Assembly: GCA_913056235.1 (NCBI GenBank)
Contig: CAJXMW010000005.1
Location: 186,001 to 250,000 of the forward strand
Direction: 5' to 3'
DNA from: an uncultured Fodinibius sp.
GTDB taxonomy: Bacteria; Bacteroidota; Rhodothermia; Balneolales; Balneolaceae
DNA: 64,000 nucleotides
The notes below the pieces were generated by a model. That model saw only the letters and a program-made list of their open reading frames with translations, made no database searches and was not told the origin of the DNA. Positions 35,680-42,477 of the stretch are shown here, one piece after another. Numbering within the stretch: position 1 is the first letter of the stretch; each line of letters starts with the position of its first letter. The position numbers were made by a program, and so were the translations under genes.

Positions 35680-36156
35680 TTAATTATTGTCTTTCATCTG
35701 CTGTAATTCGGATTTTGTCATTAACACAACATGCAGCTCCCCGTCACTTTTTAAATGCTCCTTGTCAATAATCCCAGTATTTCGCATATCAGCCAACGTG
35801 ACATCAACCTCTGCCGGGTCCAGACTGTAGGCCGCCCCCGTAGTAAGATCAACGACAATCCCAATGACCCCGCCAAAAACGAAATTCCCTAATACCGTAG
35901 TAGCAAAGTCGAAACTCTTGTCAATCTTTACCGGTACCGTATCAAAACCCTTTTTCTTTATTTTTATCGTCTGCTCCTTCCGGTCCAGGCTTACCGTAGC
36001 AGGCGTGGCCCCGACCGTCACATCATCCACCAAAATACGTGCATTCGATGGCGAACTGGTTACGCGAATATCAGCCTCCGACCCCTTAAAAATAGTAGCG
36101 CAGCCCGACGTTAAGACGATTCCAATTACAAGTAGATACGTAGTCGTTTTTCTCAT
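35680..36156 (-). CDS. PEGA-like lipoprotein (element cargo)
   Basis: A lipoprotein signal ends LTSGC (Cys19). The mature part has a PEGA-like beta domain (SSPSNARILVDDVTVGATPATVSL, residues 35-58), a hydrophobic Gly-rich stretch (about 90-108) and a mixed C-terminus. PEGA lipoproteins are usually cell-surface or periplasmic. It lies at the element edge, apart from replication genes and on the opposite strand, a typical place for lysogenic cargo. Its leader (36179-36215) shares about 40 bases with the leader of the next lipoprotein gene. Confidence 0.75.
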   Translation of the reverse strand: MRKTTTYLLVIGIVLTSGCATIFKGSEADIRVTSSPSNARILVDDVTVGATPATVSLDRKEQTIKIKKKGFDTVPVKIDKSFDFATTVLGNFVFGGVIGIVVDLTTGAAYSLDPAEVDVTLADMRNTGIIDKEHLKSDGELHVVLMTKSELQQMKDNN

Positions 36157-36178
36157 TTGTTGGTTAATTTTATTAATA

Positions 36179-36215
36179 ATTGTACCCGTTAAGCGTATTC
36201 GTTATAAATTTGCCC
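36179..36215 (-). promoter_or_regulatory. Shared leader element, copy 1
   Basis: On the minus strand AACGAATACGCTTAACGGG followed by TAC is identical in both copies, with GGCGG and AATTTA just before it. It is about 25-60 bases before the PEGA lipoprotein start. It may be a promoter or a recombination remnant. Confidence 0.5.
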
Positions 36216-36240
36216 GCCCTAATCACAAAAGGTATTTCTT

Positions 36241-36786
36241 TTACCATGCATAGGATGCGGAAATTTCAAAAGCTACTGAACCATCCGCATCAAAGGTTAT
36301 ATTATCAGGAAATTCATTGTCACTATTGTAGGGTGTTCTTACAACTCCTCCCATAAAGTCAGACCCAGATTCATCATAGTCATAAAGATTAATGGTGTAT
36401 TCCTCGTTAGGCTCAGTTAGTTGAATATCTAAATCAAAATCGTAGTCAGATGCATCAGAAGCATTTTCATAATAGGTATCACTTTCCCAAATAATTTCAT
36501 CACCCTTTAATATTTCTACGTATATGTCAGGGCCGCTAGAAAAGTCCCAAGAACCACCATCATCTGTTGTGTCTGGCAGTCTAGTAACTGTAACCTCAGA
36601 AATATTTATTACATCAGGAGTTTCTTGCTCACCGCAGGTTGTCCCAGTATATCCTTCATCGCAAATACACTCCCCATCCTGGGAATATCCATTATTACAA
36701 AGTATTGGTTCCGTTTCTGTAGAACTATCGCTGCAAGCTGAAAATGAAATACAGATAGCAATTGAAAGGTATAACAGTTTTCTCAT
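36241..36786 (-). CDS. EGF-like lipoprotein (element cargo)
   Basis: The 181-residue lipoprotein (lipobox FSAC, Cys18) has an EGF-like cysteine cluster, CNNGYSQDGECICDEGYTG, at about residues 30-48, followed by an acidic beta-rich domain that looks C2- or Ig-like (ISEVTVTRLPDT, GPDIYVEILKGDEIIWES). It should face the periplasm or cell surface. It shares its leader element with the PEGA lipoprotein gene downstream and has an operator-like TCAC-N5-GTGA at 36858, so it may be under the element's repressor. Confidence 0.65.
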   Translation of the reverse strand: MRKLLYLSIAICISFSACSDSSTETEPILCNNGYSQDGECICDEGYTGTTCGEQETPDVINISEVTVTRLPDTTDDGGSWDFSSGPDIYVEILKGDEIIWESDTYYENASDASDYDFDLDIQLTEPNEEYTINLYDYDESGSDFMGGVVRTPYNSDNEFPDNITFDADGSVAFEISASYAW

Positions 36787-36811
36787 CGTCTCTTGTTCTT
36801 GATTAGTATTT

Positions 36812-36849
36812 GTACCCGTTAAGCGTATTCGTTCTAAATTGTCCGCCTC
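36812..36849 (-). promoter_or_regulatory. Shared leader element, copy 2
   Basis: The second copy of the 22-base identical core plus flanking similarity, about 25-60 bases before the EGF-like lipoprotein start. Equal placement before two unrelated lipoproteins argues for a promoter role. Confidence 0.5.
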
Positions 36850-36857
36850 TTTTTAAA

Positions 36858-36870
36858 TCACAAATTGTGA
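36858..36870. promoter_or_regulatory. Operator-like palindrome TCACAAATTGTGA
   Basis: The pattern TCAC-N5-GTGA matches the two palindromes in the repressor/cro intergenic space (37424, 37438). It lies 72 bases upstream of the EGF-like lipoprotein start. Confidence 0.5.
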
Positions 36871-36951
36871 ATTGTACAATTACCTTTCTTTATAATTCAT
36901 AACAGAGAGACAGTATGTTTCCCAAGACAAAAACCATCTTCACTGCAAACC

Positions 36952-37398
36952 CTAATCACTATTACCTTCAAGCTGAGCTTCAAGTAGCTTTGTTGTTAAT
37001 CGAGAGAGTTTCAGAGGCAGATCCCCGGGCAGCTCAATATCTGTTAACGCATCTGACCGCTGCTCTAGGTTCTCAATCAGACGCATCGCCTGTTTGAAGT
37101 GAGCAATATATTGTTCCTCCGGCTCCGCGGCTGCTGCCTTAGCATTGTCCCGCGGCTCCGGCGGGAACATTTCACCCTTCCCGGTTAGCAGCCATGTCCC
37201 AGAACAGCCCGTCCCGCGCACAATTAGTGCTAAAGTTTCCGGACCTGGTGAAGTTACACGCCCCTTTCTCAAATCAGTAACAAACGAATGATTGCTGATT
37301 TCGCAGGCTTCCAAAAACGCCTTATCCGTTGCGTACGAAGCACTTAGCGACAATATTCGCTTGGATATATCTGGTATGGCTGATTTTTTACTTGACAT
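36952..37398 (-). CDS. CI-like phage repressor (HTH only)
   Basis: The 148-residue protein has an N-terminal helix-turn-helix (about residues 10-65; ACEISNHSFVTDLRKGRVTSPGPETLALIVRG) followed by GCSGTWLLTGKGEM, the motif that closes the HTH domain of phage CI-type repressors. The C-terminal 70 residues are charged and lack an S24 protease serine/lysine pair, so induction would not be by LexA-style cleavage. It is divergent from a small gene at 37466, with two TCAC-N5-GTGA palindromes between, the layout of a lysogeny switch. Confidence 0.8.
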   Translation of the reverse strand: MSSKKSAIPDISKRILSLSASYATDKAFLEACEISNHSFVTDLRKGRVTSPGPETLALIVRGTGCSGTWLLTGKGEMFPPEPRDNAKAAAAEPEEQYIAHFKQAMRLIENLEQRSDALTDIELPGDLPLKLSRLTTKLLEAQLEGNSD

Positions 37399-37423
37399 AA
37401 TCAGTTACTCCTGATTACATTAC

Positions 37424-37450
37424 TCACAGTTCGTGACTCACACACCGTGA
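37424..37450. promoter_or_regulatory. Paired operator palindromes of the lysogeny switch
   Basis: TCACAGTTCGTGA (37424-37436) and TCACACACCGTGA (37438-37450) are two TCAC-N5-GTGA palindromes spaced 14 bases centre to centre, between the divergent repressor and cro-like genes. The spacing places them about 1.3 helical turns apart. Confidence 0.65.
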
Positions 37451-37465
37451 ACGTATTGAAAAATT

Positions 37466-37690
37466 ATGACAAAAACAGTTTCACTTGACGATTTAAAGAA
37501 AGCATTGCGGCTCGAAGGCGTGGATAGCATTGCCGAATGGGTACGAACGCTTACCAACCCGCAAGGCAATCGCGTTGATCGCACAAACGTGTATAAAGCT
37601 ATCCAGTCTGGCAGTCCGCAATGGCTTGTAGATGAAATTCACTCTGTAATTCAACGCTCTCGTGACAAACATCCCAATTTCTGGGAATAG
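37466..37690 (+). CDS. Small Cro-like or early regulatory protein
   Basis: A 74-residue protein, divergent from the repressor gene across the operator pair. Helical prediction by eye (SLDDLKKALRL, SIAEWVRTL, RTNVYKAIQSGSPQWLVDEIHSVIQRS) suits a small helix-turn-helix fold, with TNVYKAIQSGSP as possible recognition helix. Position is that of cro. No exact family recognised. Confidence 0.55.
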   Translation: MTKTVSLDDLKKALRLEGVDSIAEWVRTLTNPQGNRVDRTNVYKAIQSGSPQWLVDEIHSVIQRSRDKHPNFWE

Positions 37691-37766
37691 TATAACGGGG
37701 TATGACCGATGCAAACCGAAAACCTTACAAAATAATTCTCAACAAATCGTGAACGGGTCAGTATGA

Positions 37767-38030
37767 ATGCCAGAATTAACAAATCACGAGCTGCTGCAAA
37801 TGATCGAGCAAATACGCATGCAGCTCAACCTAATCGAGAAAGCCATCAAAGAGCGAAAGGCCGCCAAAGAGTGGCTCACGACCAGCGAATTTGCCGAAAA
37901 GCACGGCAACCTAACATCAAAGACGGTTTCGACCTATTGCAGCACGGGACGTTTTAGCGACGATAACATTCGGCGCAACCCCAAAGGGTATTGGGAAATA
38001 CATAAATCAGAATTGCCAGAAAACAATTAA
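37767..38030 (+). CDS. Excisionase-like helix-turn-helix protein
   Basis: The 87-residue protein has an N-terminal helix (1-33) and a MerR/excisionase-type winged helix: WLTTSEFAEKHGNLTSKTVSTYCSTGRF...NPKGYWEIHKSEL (about 36-84). Such domains occur in excisionases and small phage regulators. Its place next to the lysogeny switch fits. A different-frame ATG 4 bases upstream gives no recognisable protein. It overlaps the 3' end of the convergent gene by 4 bases. Confidence 0.7.
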   Translation: MPELTNHELLQMIEQIRMQLNLIEKAIKERKAAKEWLTTSEFAEKHGNLTSKTVSTYCSTGRFSDDNIRRNPKGYWEIHKSELPENN

Positions 38031-38359
38031 TCTCTCATGGCACTCGCAAGACCAGCACCGGCACCAATAGCAAGCAATATTTGGATGATCGACTGCGCCA
38101 TTTCGTACTTGCCCATGAACATGCTAACGGCCCACATGATGCAAAAGGCAATCATCACGGCCACCGAAAAGTACGCTTGTCGTTTATTGCGCCGGTTCTT
38201 GGCTTTCCGGTCTTTCTGGCGCTGGTCGTTAATAGTGGCAACAATATCGGGAATGGTTTTCTCTTGTAAACGTTCGATCTCATCCATAAAGCGAGCAAAA
38301 TTTGGATTATATGGTTTCGATTCATCAGAAGAATATTCCATGATTTCCTCGTCGCTCAT
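38027..38359 (-). CDS. Small membrane protein, minus strand
   Basis: The 110-residue protein has a charged cytoplasmic N-terminal 60 residues with a predicted coiled segment (ARFMDEIERLQEKTIPDIVATIND) and two C-terminal helices (about 66-84 and 90-106). It is the only minus-strand gene inside the early region and could be a superinfection-exclusion protein, by analogy with lone membrane proteins near phage switches. That role is a guess. Confidence 0.55.
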   Translation of the reverse strand: MSDEEIMEYSSDESKPYNPNFARFMDEIERLQEKTIPDIVATINDQRQKDRKAKNRRNKRQAYFSVAVMIAFCIMWAVSMFMGKYEMAQSIIQILLAIGAGAGLASAMRD

Positions 38360-38445
38360 GCCGTCTCTGTTTGATTTAGGATTTCAGGCGTCTCTAAACA
38401 AATATGCGGCATGGGCGGCCCAATTTCCAACAGCAACCACAGCAC

Positions 38446-38485
38446 GTTAACACATCAAAACGTTAACACTTAAACACGTTGACTT
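38446..38485 (+). repeat. 8-nt periodic leader before the 38486 gene
   Basis: Five 8-base units (GTTAACAC, ATCAAAAC, GTTAACAC, TTAAACAC, GTTGACTT) run exactly up to the ATG. Confidence 0.7.
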
Positions 38486-38902
38486 ATGGCACATTCAGGG
38501 TACAAAACATCATCACAGACCAACGAAAACGATATCACCGCATTAAACCGGCTTAAAATAATTGATATCCTAGGCACCGAATGGCAGCAACGGTTCGGCC
38601 AGCCGACCCCAAACGAATACGATTATATAGCCGATATCGCCTGGGAGATTGCCAACAGGCTGCCCAGCGATCAGCTCATCAAAGACGCCGAGCAGCTCCA
38701 ACCCGCCGAGATACTGCAAAGCAAAACCGTCCGGCAGGCCAAGCTCACAAAATCACTACTTAGCGATTCCCCGCAGCAGTATGGCACCCCGGTTGATTCG
38801 GAACGCGACGGTAACGACGGTCCTAAGCACGCAGAACTTTGGGTAACGATCGGCCTGGTTGGGGGTGCCCTTTCAGTCGTGGTCGGATACCTTTTTTCCT
38901 GA
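38486..38902 (+). CDS. Unknown protein with C-terminal membrane anchor
   Basis: The 138-residue protein is polar and helical for about 110 residues (IIDILGTEWQQRFGQPTPNEYDYIADIAWEIA) and ends in one hydrophobic helix, WVTIGLVGGALSVVVGYLFS. No family recognised. First gene of the rightward early region. It is preceded by the 8-nt leader. Confidence 0.55.
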   Translation: MAHSGYKTSSQTNENDITALNRLKIIDILGTEWQQRFGQPTPNEYDYIADIAWEIANRLPSDQLIKDAEQLQPAEILQSKTVRQAKLTKSLLSDSPQQYGTPVDSERDGNDGPKHAELWVTIGLVGGALSVVVGYLFS

Positions 38903-38937
38903 TTGTGCCTTCGTATCAACAAAAATATTTGAAAGCC

Positions 38938-39153
38938 ATGTGCGAAGATAAACAACAGCAAATCGAACGCCTTGAAGCGCAAGTGTCAGCTCTTAAAGAG
39001 CGTGTTGCCATCAAAGACAAGCTGATAGAACAGCAACGAGCCGAAATTTTGATGCTTCAACAGCGCAATTACAAAAGCCAAGAGCTTAAAGAAGTATTCG
39101 AGAAGCCGAGCACCAAGACCAACGTTAAGAGTTTTACAATAGATAATCGATAA
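38938..39153 (+). CDS. Small coiled-coil protein
   Basis: From the ATG at 38938, 71 residues form a nearly continuous heptad pattern (QQIERLEAQVSALKERVAIKDKLIEQQRAEIL), followed by a basic tail. No family recognised. It ends 10 bases before the nucleotidyltransferase-like gene. Confidence 0.5.
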   Translation: MCEDKQQQIERLEAQVSALKERVAIKDKLIEQQRAEILMLQQRNYKSQELKEVFEKPSTKTNVKSFTIDNR

Positions 39154-39163
39154 GTAAAAAATT

Positions 39164-39733
39164 ATGGGAACAGCAACCAAAAAACGCCTGCGGACGCTCA
39201 AAGAAGCGCAAATAATAGCCGACAAATTGCAGCAGCAGCTACAGCCCTTTTGCAAAGATGATAAGTGCGTTGTGGCCGGTTCCATCCGACGCAAAGCGCC
39301 CAGCGTAGGCGATATCGAAATTGTTTGCATTCCCCGCCGCGAAACGGCCGTCCCCTACGGCGAACTGTTCCCCAAGCCCGATGTCAATTTATTGCTAAAA
39401 CATCTGCGCGAAAACGAAACCAGCGACGCCAGAGGATACAAGATTATCAAAGGCGGCGACCGCTACCACAAGATACTATTCGGCGGCATGCAGGCCGATG
39501 TTTTTATGACAAACAAGCAACAATGGGGACGCATGCTAGCCCTGCGCACCGGTCCTGCTGAGTACTCAAAGAAAATGGCTCAACGATGGAGCGATATGGG
39601 CTACAAAGGCGTAAATGGTAAGCTTGTAGATGTTGGCGGTGAATCCTATTGCTATAAACCCGAATTCCCCACCGAACAGGATTTTTTCGACTTCCTCGGC
39701 TGGGATTATGTGAAACCCGAAAATCGCAAGTAA
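39164..39733 (+). CDS. PolX-like nucleotidyltransferase (minimal)
   Basis: The 189-residue protein carries the Pol beta-type palm signature AGSIRRKAPSVGDIEIV (Gly39-Ser40; metal ligands Asp50 and Glu52) and a third acidic residue in MQADVF (Asp112). A thumb-like segment LALRTGPAEYSKKMAQRWSDMGYKGVNG follows. It lacks the N-terminal lyase and HhH domains of full-length PolX, so it is a reduced gap-filling polymerase or other nucleotidyltransferase. Such minimal forms occur in phages. The second metal ligand is Glu rather than the usual Asp, worth checking. Confidence 0.75.
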   Translation: MGTATKKRLRTLKEAQIIADKLQQQLQPFCKDDKCVVAGSIRRKAPSVGDIEIVCIPRRETAVPYGELFPKPDVNLLLKHLRENETSDARGYKIIKGGDRYHKILFGGMQADVFMTNKQQWGRMLALRTGPAEYSKKMAQRWSDMGYKGVNGKLVDVGGESYCYKPEFPTEQDFFDFLGWDYVKPENRK

Positions 39734-39746
39734 TGAGTATTGAGTC

Positions 39747-39947
39747 ATGAGTAGTGAGAGAACCCCACAATTTCAGCCTTGCGAACGATGCGACGGCCAC
39801 GATGCCTGCTGGGACTATGGCTGTGCCTATGAGCATGGACTGGGACACTTAGTTGGAGCCCAGAGCATAAAAAATCACGTAACCGTCACCGACGAAGGAG
39901 TTATAGAACAGAAACCTATTAACGGCAACGAATCAGCCGCGGAGTGA
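39747..39947 (+). CDS. Small cysteine-rich protein next to attC1
   Basis: A 66-residue protein with a clustered CERCDGHDACWDYGC stretch near residues 12-26, likely metal binding. The start codon lies within an 8-nt periodic leader. Its stop codon is joined to the first integron-type attC site, so it may be the last gene of an older cassette. Confidence 0.5.
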   Translation: MSSERTPQFQPCERCDGHDACWDYGCAYEHGLGHLVGAQSIKNHVTVTDEGVIEQKPINGNESAAE

Positions 39948-40078
39948 TAACGGTGATGCGCATAACCTGCGGCAAGAAACGAAATCGAAATTACGCAAAT
40001 GCAAAACCTAAACTAACATTAATCAACGAGGCAAGGCTGACGGCACTCGCCGTCAGCCGTTAATGCGCCTGGTTATAC
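39945..40078 (+). other. attC site 1 (integron-type recombination site)
   Basis: Left arm has R'' (ATAAC at 39947-39951) and L'' GCGCATAAC (39958-39966). Right arm has L' GTTAATGCGC (40059-40068) and R' GTTATAC (40072-40078). L'' pairs with L' except for one extra base, the extrahelical base expected in attC. A hairpin TGACGGC/GCCGTCA lies in the variable middle. Confidence 0.75.
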
Positions 40079-40092
40079 CAACTTAACTTATT

Positions 40093-40794
40093 ATGGGACG
40101 ACAACTAAAAAGAGTACCGCTTGATTTTAATTGGCCTTTAGGAATGATTTGGAAGGGATATTTGAACCCGTACGACTGCCAAGAATGCGAAGCTTGTAGC
40201 GGTACGGGATACAACGAGGCTACCAAAAAAATATCTGATATGTGGTACAATTTTGATAATGAGTATGAACAAAAATGGTGCTACAATTTGAGCCAAGAAG
40301 ATGTTGATGCGCTTGTTGAGGCAGACCGCCTTTGGGATTTTACGCGCAGGCCAATTAACGACAAGCAAAAGGAGGTTGTGGAGAAAAAGCTCGAAGATGG
40401 AGGCAACTCGTGGTTGCCGTATGACAACGGCTATGAGCCGACCGCCGAAGAAGTAAATGAATGGGCTAGAAATGGCATGGGGCACGATGCTATAAATAAA
40501 TCTATTTGTGTTGAAGCCAGAGCAAAAAGGGAAGGCGTTTGGGGATATTGTGAGCTTTGCGAAGGCAGTGGCAGAGTATTCGCAACCGACGAAATAGAGA
40601 AAAAGCACAAACAGTGGGAACCGTTTGACCCACCCAAAGGCGAAGGATATCAGCTATGGGAGAACACTACCGAAGGTTCGCCAAGCTCACCTGTTTTCGA
40701 AACGCTAGATGAGCTATGTGAGTGGGCTGCCGAAAACGCAACAACATTTGGTAGGCACTGCAACAAAGGCAGAATGGCGGGAAATGCTAGATGA
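40093..40794 (+). CDS. Cassette gene: zinc-knuckle protein of unknown function
   Basis: The 233-residue protein has a DnaJ-like knuckle CQECEACSGTGYNE near residues 29-42 and a matching one, CELCEGSGRVF, near 155-165, so it probably binds zinc through the pair. The rest is acidic and aromatic-rich. It is the gene of cassette 1, enclosed by a perfect 17-bp inverted repeat (40072-40088 and 40836-40852). Similar knuckle proteins are known from phages, without known function. Confidence 0.65.
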   Translation: MGRQLKRVPLDFNWPLGMIWKGYLNPYDCQECEACSGTGYNEATKKISDMWYNFDNEYEQKWCYNLSQEDVDALVEADRLWDFTRRPINDKQKEVVEKKLEDGGNSWLPYDNGYEPTAEEVNEWARNGMGHDAINKSICVEARAKREGVWGYCELCEGSGRVFATDEIEKKHKQWEPFDPPKGEGYQLWENTTEGSPSSPVFETLDELCEWAAENATTFGRHCNKGRMAGNAR

Positions 40795-40845
40795 TGATTT
40801 TGTGTGCCACAAAGAAGGCAACCACATATTTATGTAGTTAAGTTG

Positions 40846-41080
40846 GTATAACGGCTCAAGTATAACCTGCACGGAAATTACTAATTAGAAAGAGGCAAAA
40901 TTATGGAACAGGTAAAGAAGGCACTTAAACGAGCAAAGAAAGCTTTCGAAAAGATAGAACACAGAACCGAATTAATTAATGATGGCGTAAGCGTTGGCCG
41001 TGAAATCTATGAAATTGATAAGGCCTTAAATGAACTTGAACAGAGTTCGCAACCATGTCAGGTTAATACAATTGTTAGTG
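40846..41080 (+). other. attC site 2 (long; variable loop contains coding sequence)
   Basis: R'' GTATAAC (40846-40852) and L'' AAGTATAAC (40858-40866) are followed 195 bases later by L' GTTAATAC (41062-41069) and R' GTTAGTG (41074-41080). L'' and L' pair with one extra base. The unusually long loop contains the start of the 105-residue ORF. Confidence 0.6.
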
Positions 41081-41220
41081 GTACACCGCCAGTTGGGGCT
41101 ACCAAACCAACTTTTACTGATATGGATTTGGTAATTGATTTAGGCCCATGCCACGAAGACGGAGTTTATATGTGTGCTACTGCTTGCTACGGGATGGAAG
41201 ATTGCCCGCTTGAGGTGTAG
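40903..41220 (+). CDS. Cassette-spanning ORF, Cys-rich C-terminus
   Basis: The 105-residue ORF begins inside the loop of attC2 and runs through its right arm, so residues 54-60 are encoded by recombination-site bases. The N-terminal part is a basic helix (VKKALKRAKKAFEKIEH). The C-terminal part is cassette 2 proper and has CHEDGVYMCATACYGMEDC. This may be a fusion made by cassette insertion, or a gene that tolerates the site. A shorter start at the ATG in the TDMDLVIDLG region is possible. Confidence 0.45.
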   Translation: MEQVKKALKRAKKAFEKIEHRTELINDGVSVGREIYEIDKALNELEQSSQPCQVNTIVSGTPPVGATKPTFTDMDLVIDLGPCHEDGVYMCATACYGMEDCPLEV

Positions 41221-41221
41221 C

Positions 41222-41272
41222 CACTAACAACCGCTTATGCCAACCGCAGGGCGGCATGAAGCAAAGTTATCT
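41222..41272 (+). other. attC site 3 (short)
   Basis: R'' CACTAAC (41222-41228), L'' GCTTATGCC, L' GGCATGAAGC and R' GTTATCT (41266-41272). L'' and L' pair with one extra base. Total 51 bp, near the classic minimum. Its R'' pairs with the start of its own cassette (GTTAGTG at 41074). Confidence 0.7.
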
Positions 41273-41285
41273 CCCGCGGCGGCGT

Positions 41286-41349
41286 CAAACACGTTAACAC
41301 CTTAACACTTAAGCACATAAACACTTGAGAACTTAAACACTTTCACCCC
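41286..41349 (+). repeat. 8-nt periodic leader before the 41350 gene
   Basis: Eight consecutive 8-base units (for example TTAACACT, TAAACACT, TGAGAACT, TAAACACT, TTCACCCC) end exactly at the ATG. Confidence 0.75.
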
Positions 41350-41520
41350 ATGTGGCTAGCACTCAAAATAACAGGCATCATCCTATTGATAGGCGGCATA
41401 CTATTCATTTTGGGCGCTTGCTATGTGGCCGGACGTGCCGAAAAAGCAGCCCGAAAGATGTACGAAAAACAGAAAAAAGAGCGACAATCAATCATCAAAG
41501 AAAAAGAAACCGACCAATGA
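41350..41520 (+). CDS. Small single-pass membrane protein
   Basis: A 56-residue ORF: one N-terminal helix (ALKITGIILLIGGILFILGACYVAG, residues 4-28) followed by a basic charged tail. Its stop overlaps the next start as ATGA, and the next gene overlaps the one after in the same way, so three genes are translationally coupled. Family unknown. Confidence 0.55.
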   Translation: MWLALKITGIILLIGGILFILGACYVAGRAEKAARKMYEKQKKERQSIIKEKETDQ

Positions 41521-41933
41521 ATTTGAACCCAACAAAAGAACCTACGCAACACGCAACACGTATTATTGCCAAGAAGATGAGCTTCCAACTATTAGTGATG
41601 GCTGCCATTGTGGGGCTACTCGTATCTGCAACCTGGCTTTACGATTTCTTGGCGAAGGATCCCGTCACCAACGTCACCGGCACCGTTATCGACCGCAAAT
41701 TTGTAGAAGCTCCCGCGCCCGACCAGTCCATGTACATGCTCGTGATCACCAGCGGCAAAAACGTGTGGAGCGCCCGAGTGGACAGCAGCTACTTTTACAG
41801 CATAGACGAAAACGACCGCCTGCCGCTCACCCGCTGGATCGGCCCCGTAAGCGGGCACGCCTACCACACCCAGATCGACCGCCTGCACATCCCCGACATA
41901 AGCCAACTTCAAAAAGCAACCATGATACGATGA
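41517..41933 (+). CDS. Membrane-anchored small protein
   Basis: The 138-residue protein starts at the ATG overlapping the upstream stop. It has one membrane helix at about residues 22-43 and a beta-rich outer part (TGTVIDRKFVEAP, MYMLVITSGKNVWSARVDSSYFYSI). The frame is also open upstream, but the overlap start fits the coupled series. No family recognised. Confidence 0.55.
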   Translation: MNLNPTKEPTQHATRIIAKKMSFQLLVMAAIVGLLVSATWLYDFLAKDPVTNVTGTVIDRKFVEAPAPDQSMYMLVITSGKNVWSARVDSSYFYSIDENDRLPLTRWIGPVSGHAYHTQIDRLHIPDISQLQKATMIR

Positions 41934-42157
41934 GTCAAAACTACCTGCTATTGCAATACAACTTTGATACGCGCAAATCCGAAGGGTTGCTGGATCAGAA
42001 TTGCAGCAGCAACGAAGCCCACGACGCGGCAAGCGAACTGTGCCGTATCCTGGCCGACCATTACAACACCAGTTGGAGCTACACCGCCACCGGCCGAGCC
42101 GCCAACTTCCGCATCGAAGGGCAACCCATCGGCTACAAAGTACTATCCATCAATTAA
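41930..42157 (+). CDS. Unknown small protein, coupled to the previous gene
   Basis: A 75-residue soluble protein starting MSQNYLLLQYNFDTRKSEG; ATGA overlap with the upstream stop. Contains two cysteines (SSNEAHDAASELC region and upstream NCSS). No family recognised. Confidence 0.5.
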   Translation: MSQNYLLLQYNFDTRKSEGLLDQNCSSNEAHDAASELCRILADHYNTSWSYTATGRAANFRIEGQPIGYKVLSIN

Positions 42158-42178
42158 CGCCAATAAAATCACTACACC

Positions 42179-42439
42179 ATGACATTCAGCAACATTTATA
42201 CATCCTCCACCATCAAAGATAAGATCACCAAAATTGCCGCCCGCGAATTTGAATGTGAGTACGACGATGTAGGCATGATTGTCCCCAGCAGGCGCGAAGT
42301 ACCTAAGAACAAAGACGGTAGCGAAACAAAGAAGGTGATGTGCTTTTTCGTCTTCGATCATTCCCTGGAAAATATCGGCACCGTGTACCGCAAGCAGGTA
42401 CGCAACTATCAATCGTCAAACGGCAAAAGTGAAAAGTGA
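42179..42439 (+). CDS. Unknown small early protein
   Basis: The 86-residue protein has KDKITKIAAREFECEYDDVGMIVPSRR and KKVMCFFVFDHSLENIGTVYRKQV; mixed alpha/beta and basic at the end. No family recognised. Lies between the coupled trio and the ASCH-like gene in the same direction. Confidence 0.5.
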   Translation: MTFSNIYTSSTIKDKITKIAAREFECEYDDVGMIVPSRREVPKNKDGSETKKVMCFFVFDHSLENIGTVYRKQVRNYQSSNGKSEK

Positions 42440-42477
42440 GACACTTAAGCACTTCAACACATGAAGACATCAACACT

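Noticed and set aside
36952-37398. The repressor as an antitoxin of a toxin-antitoxin pair with the 37466 gene
   Set aside because: The genes are divergent with a double operator between them, the layout of a lysogeny switch, and the WLLTGKGEM motif is that of CI-type repressors.
37690-37712. GTATAACGGGGTATGACC as another attC left arm
   Set aside because: It has the R''-like heptamer but no matching L' or R' arm follows within 300 bases, so it looks like chance.
38946-39153. The small coiled-coil protein as a phage scaffold
   Set aside because: It lies in the early region far from the late operon, and coiled coils of this size are too common to carry such a call.
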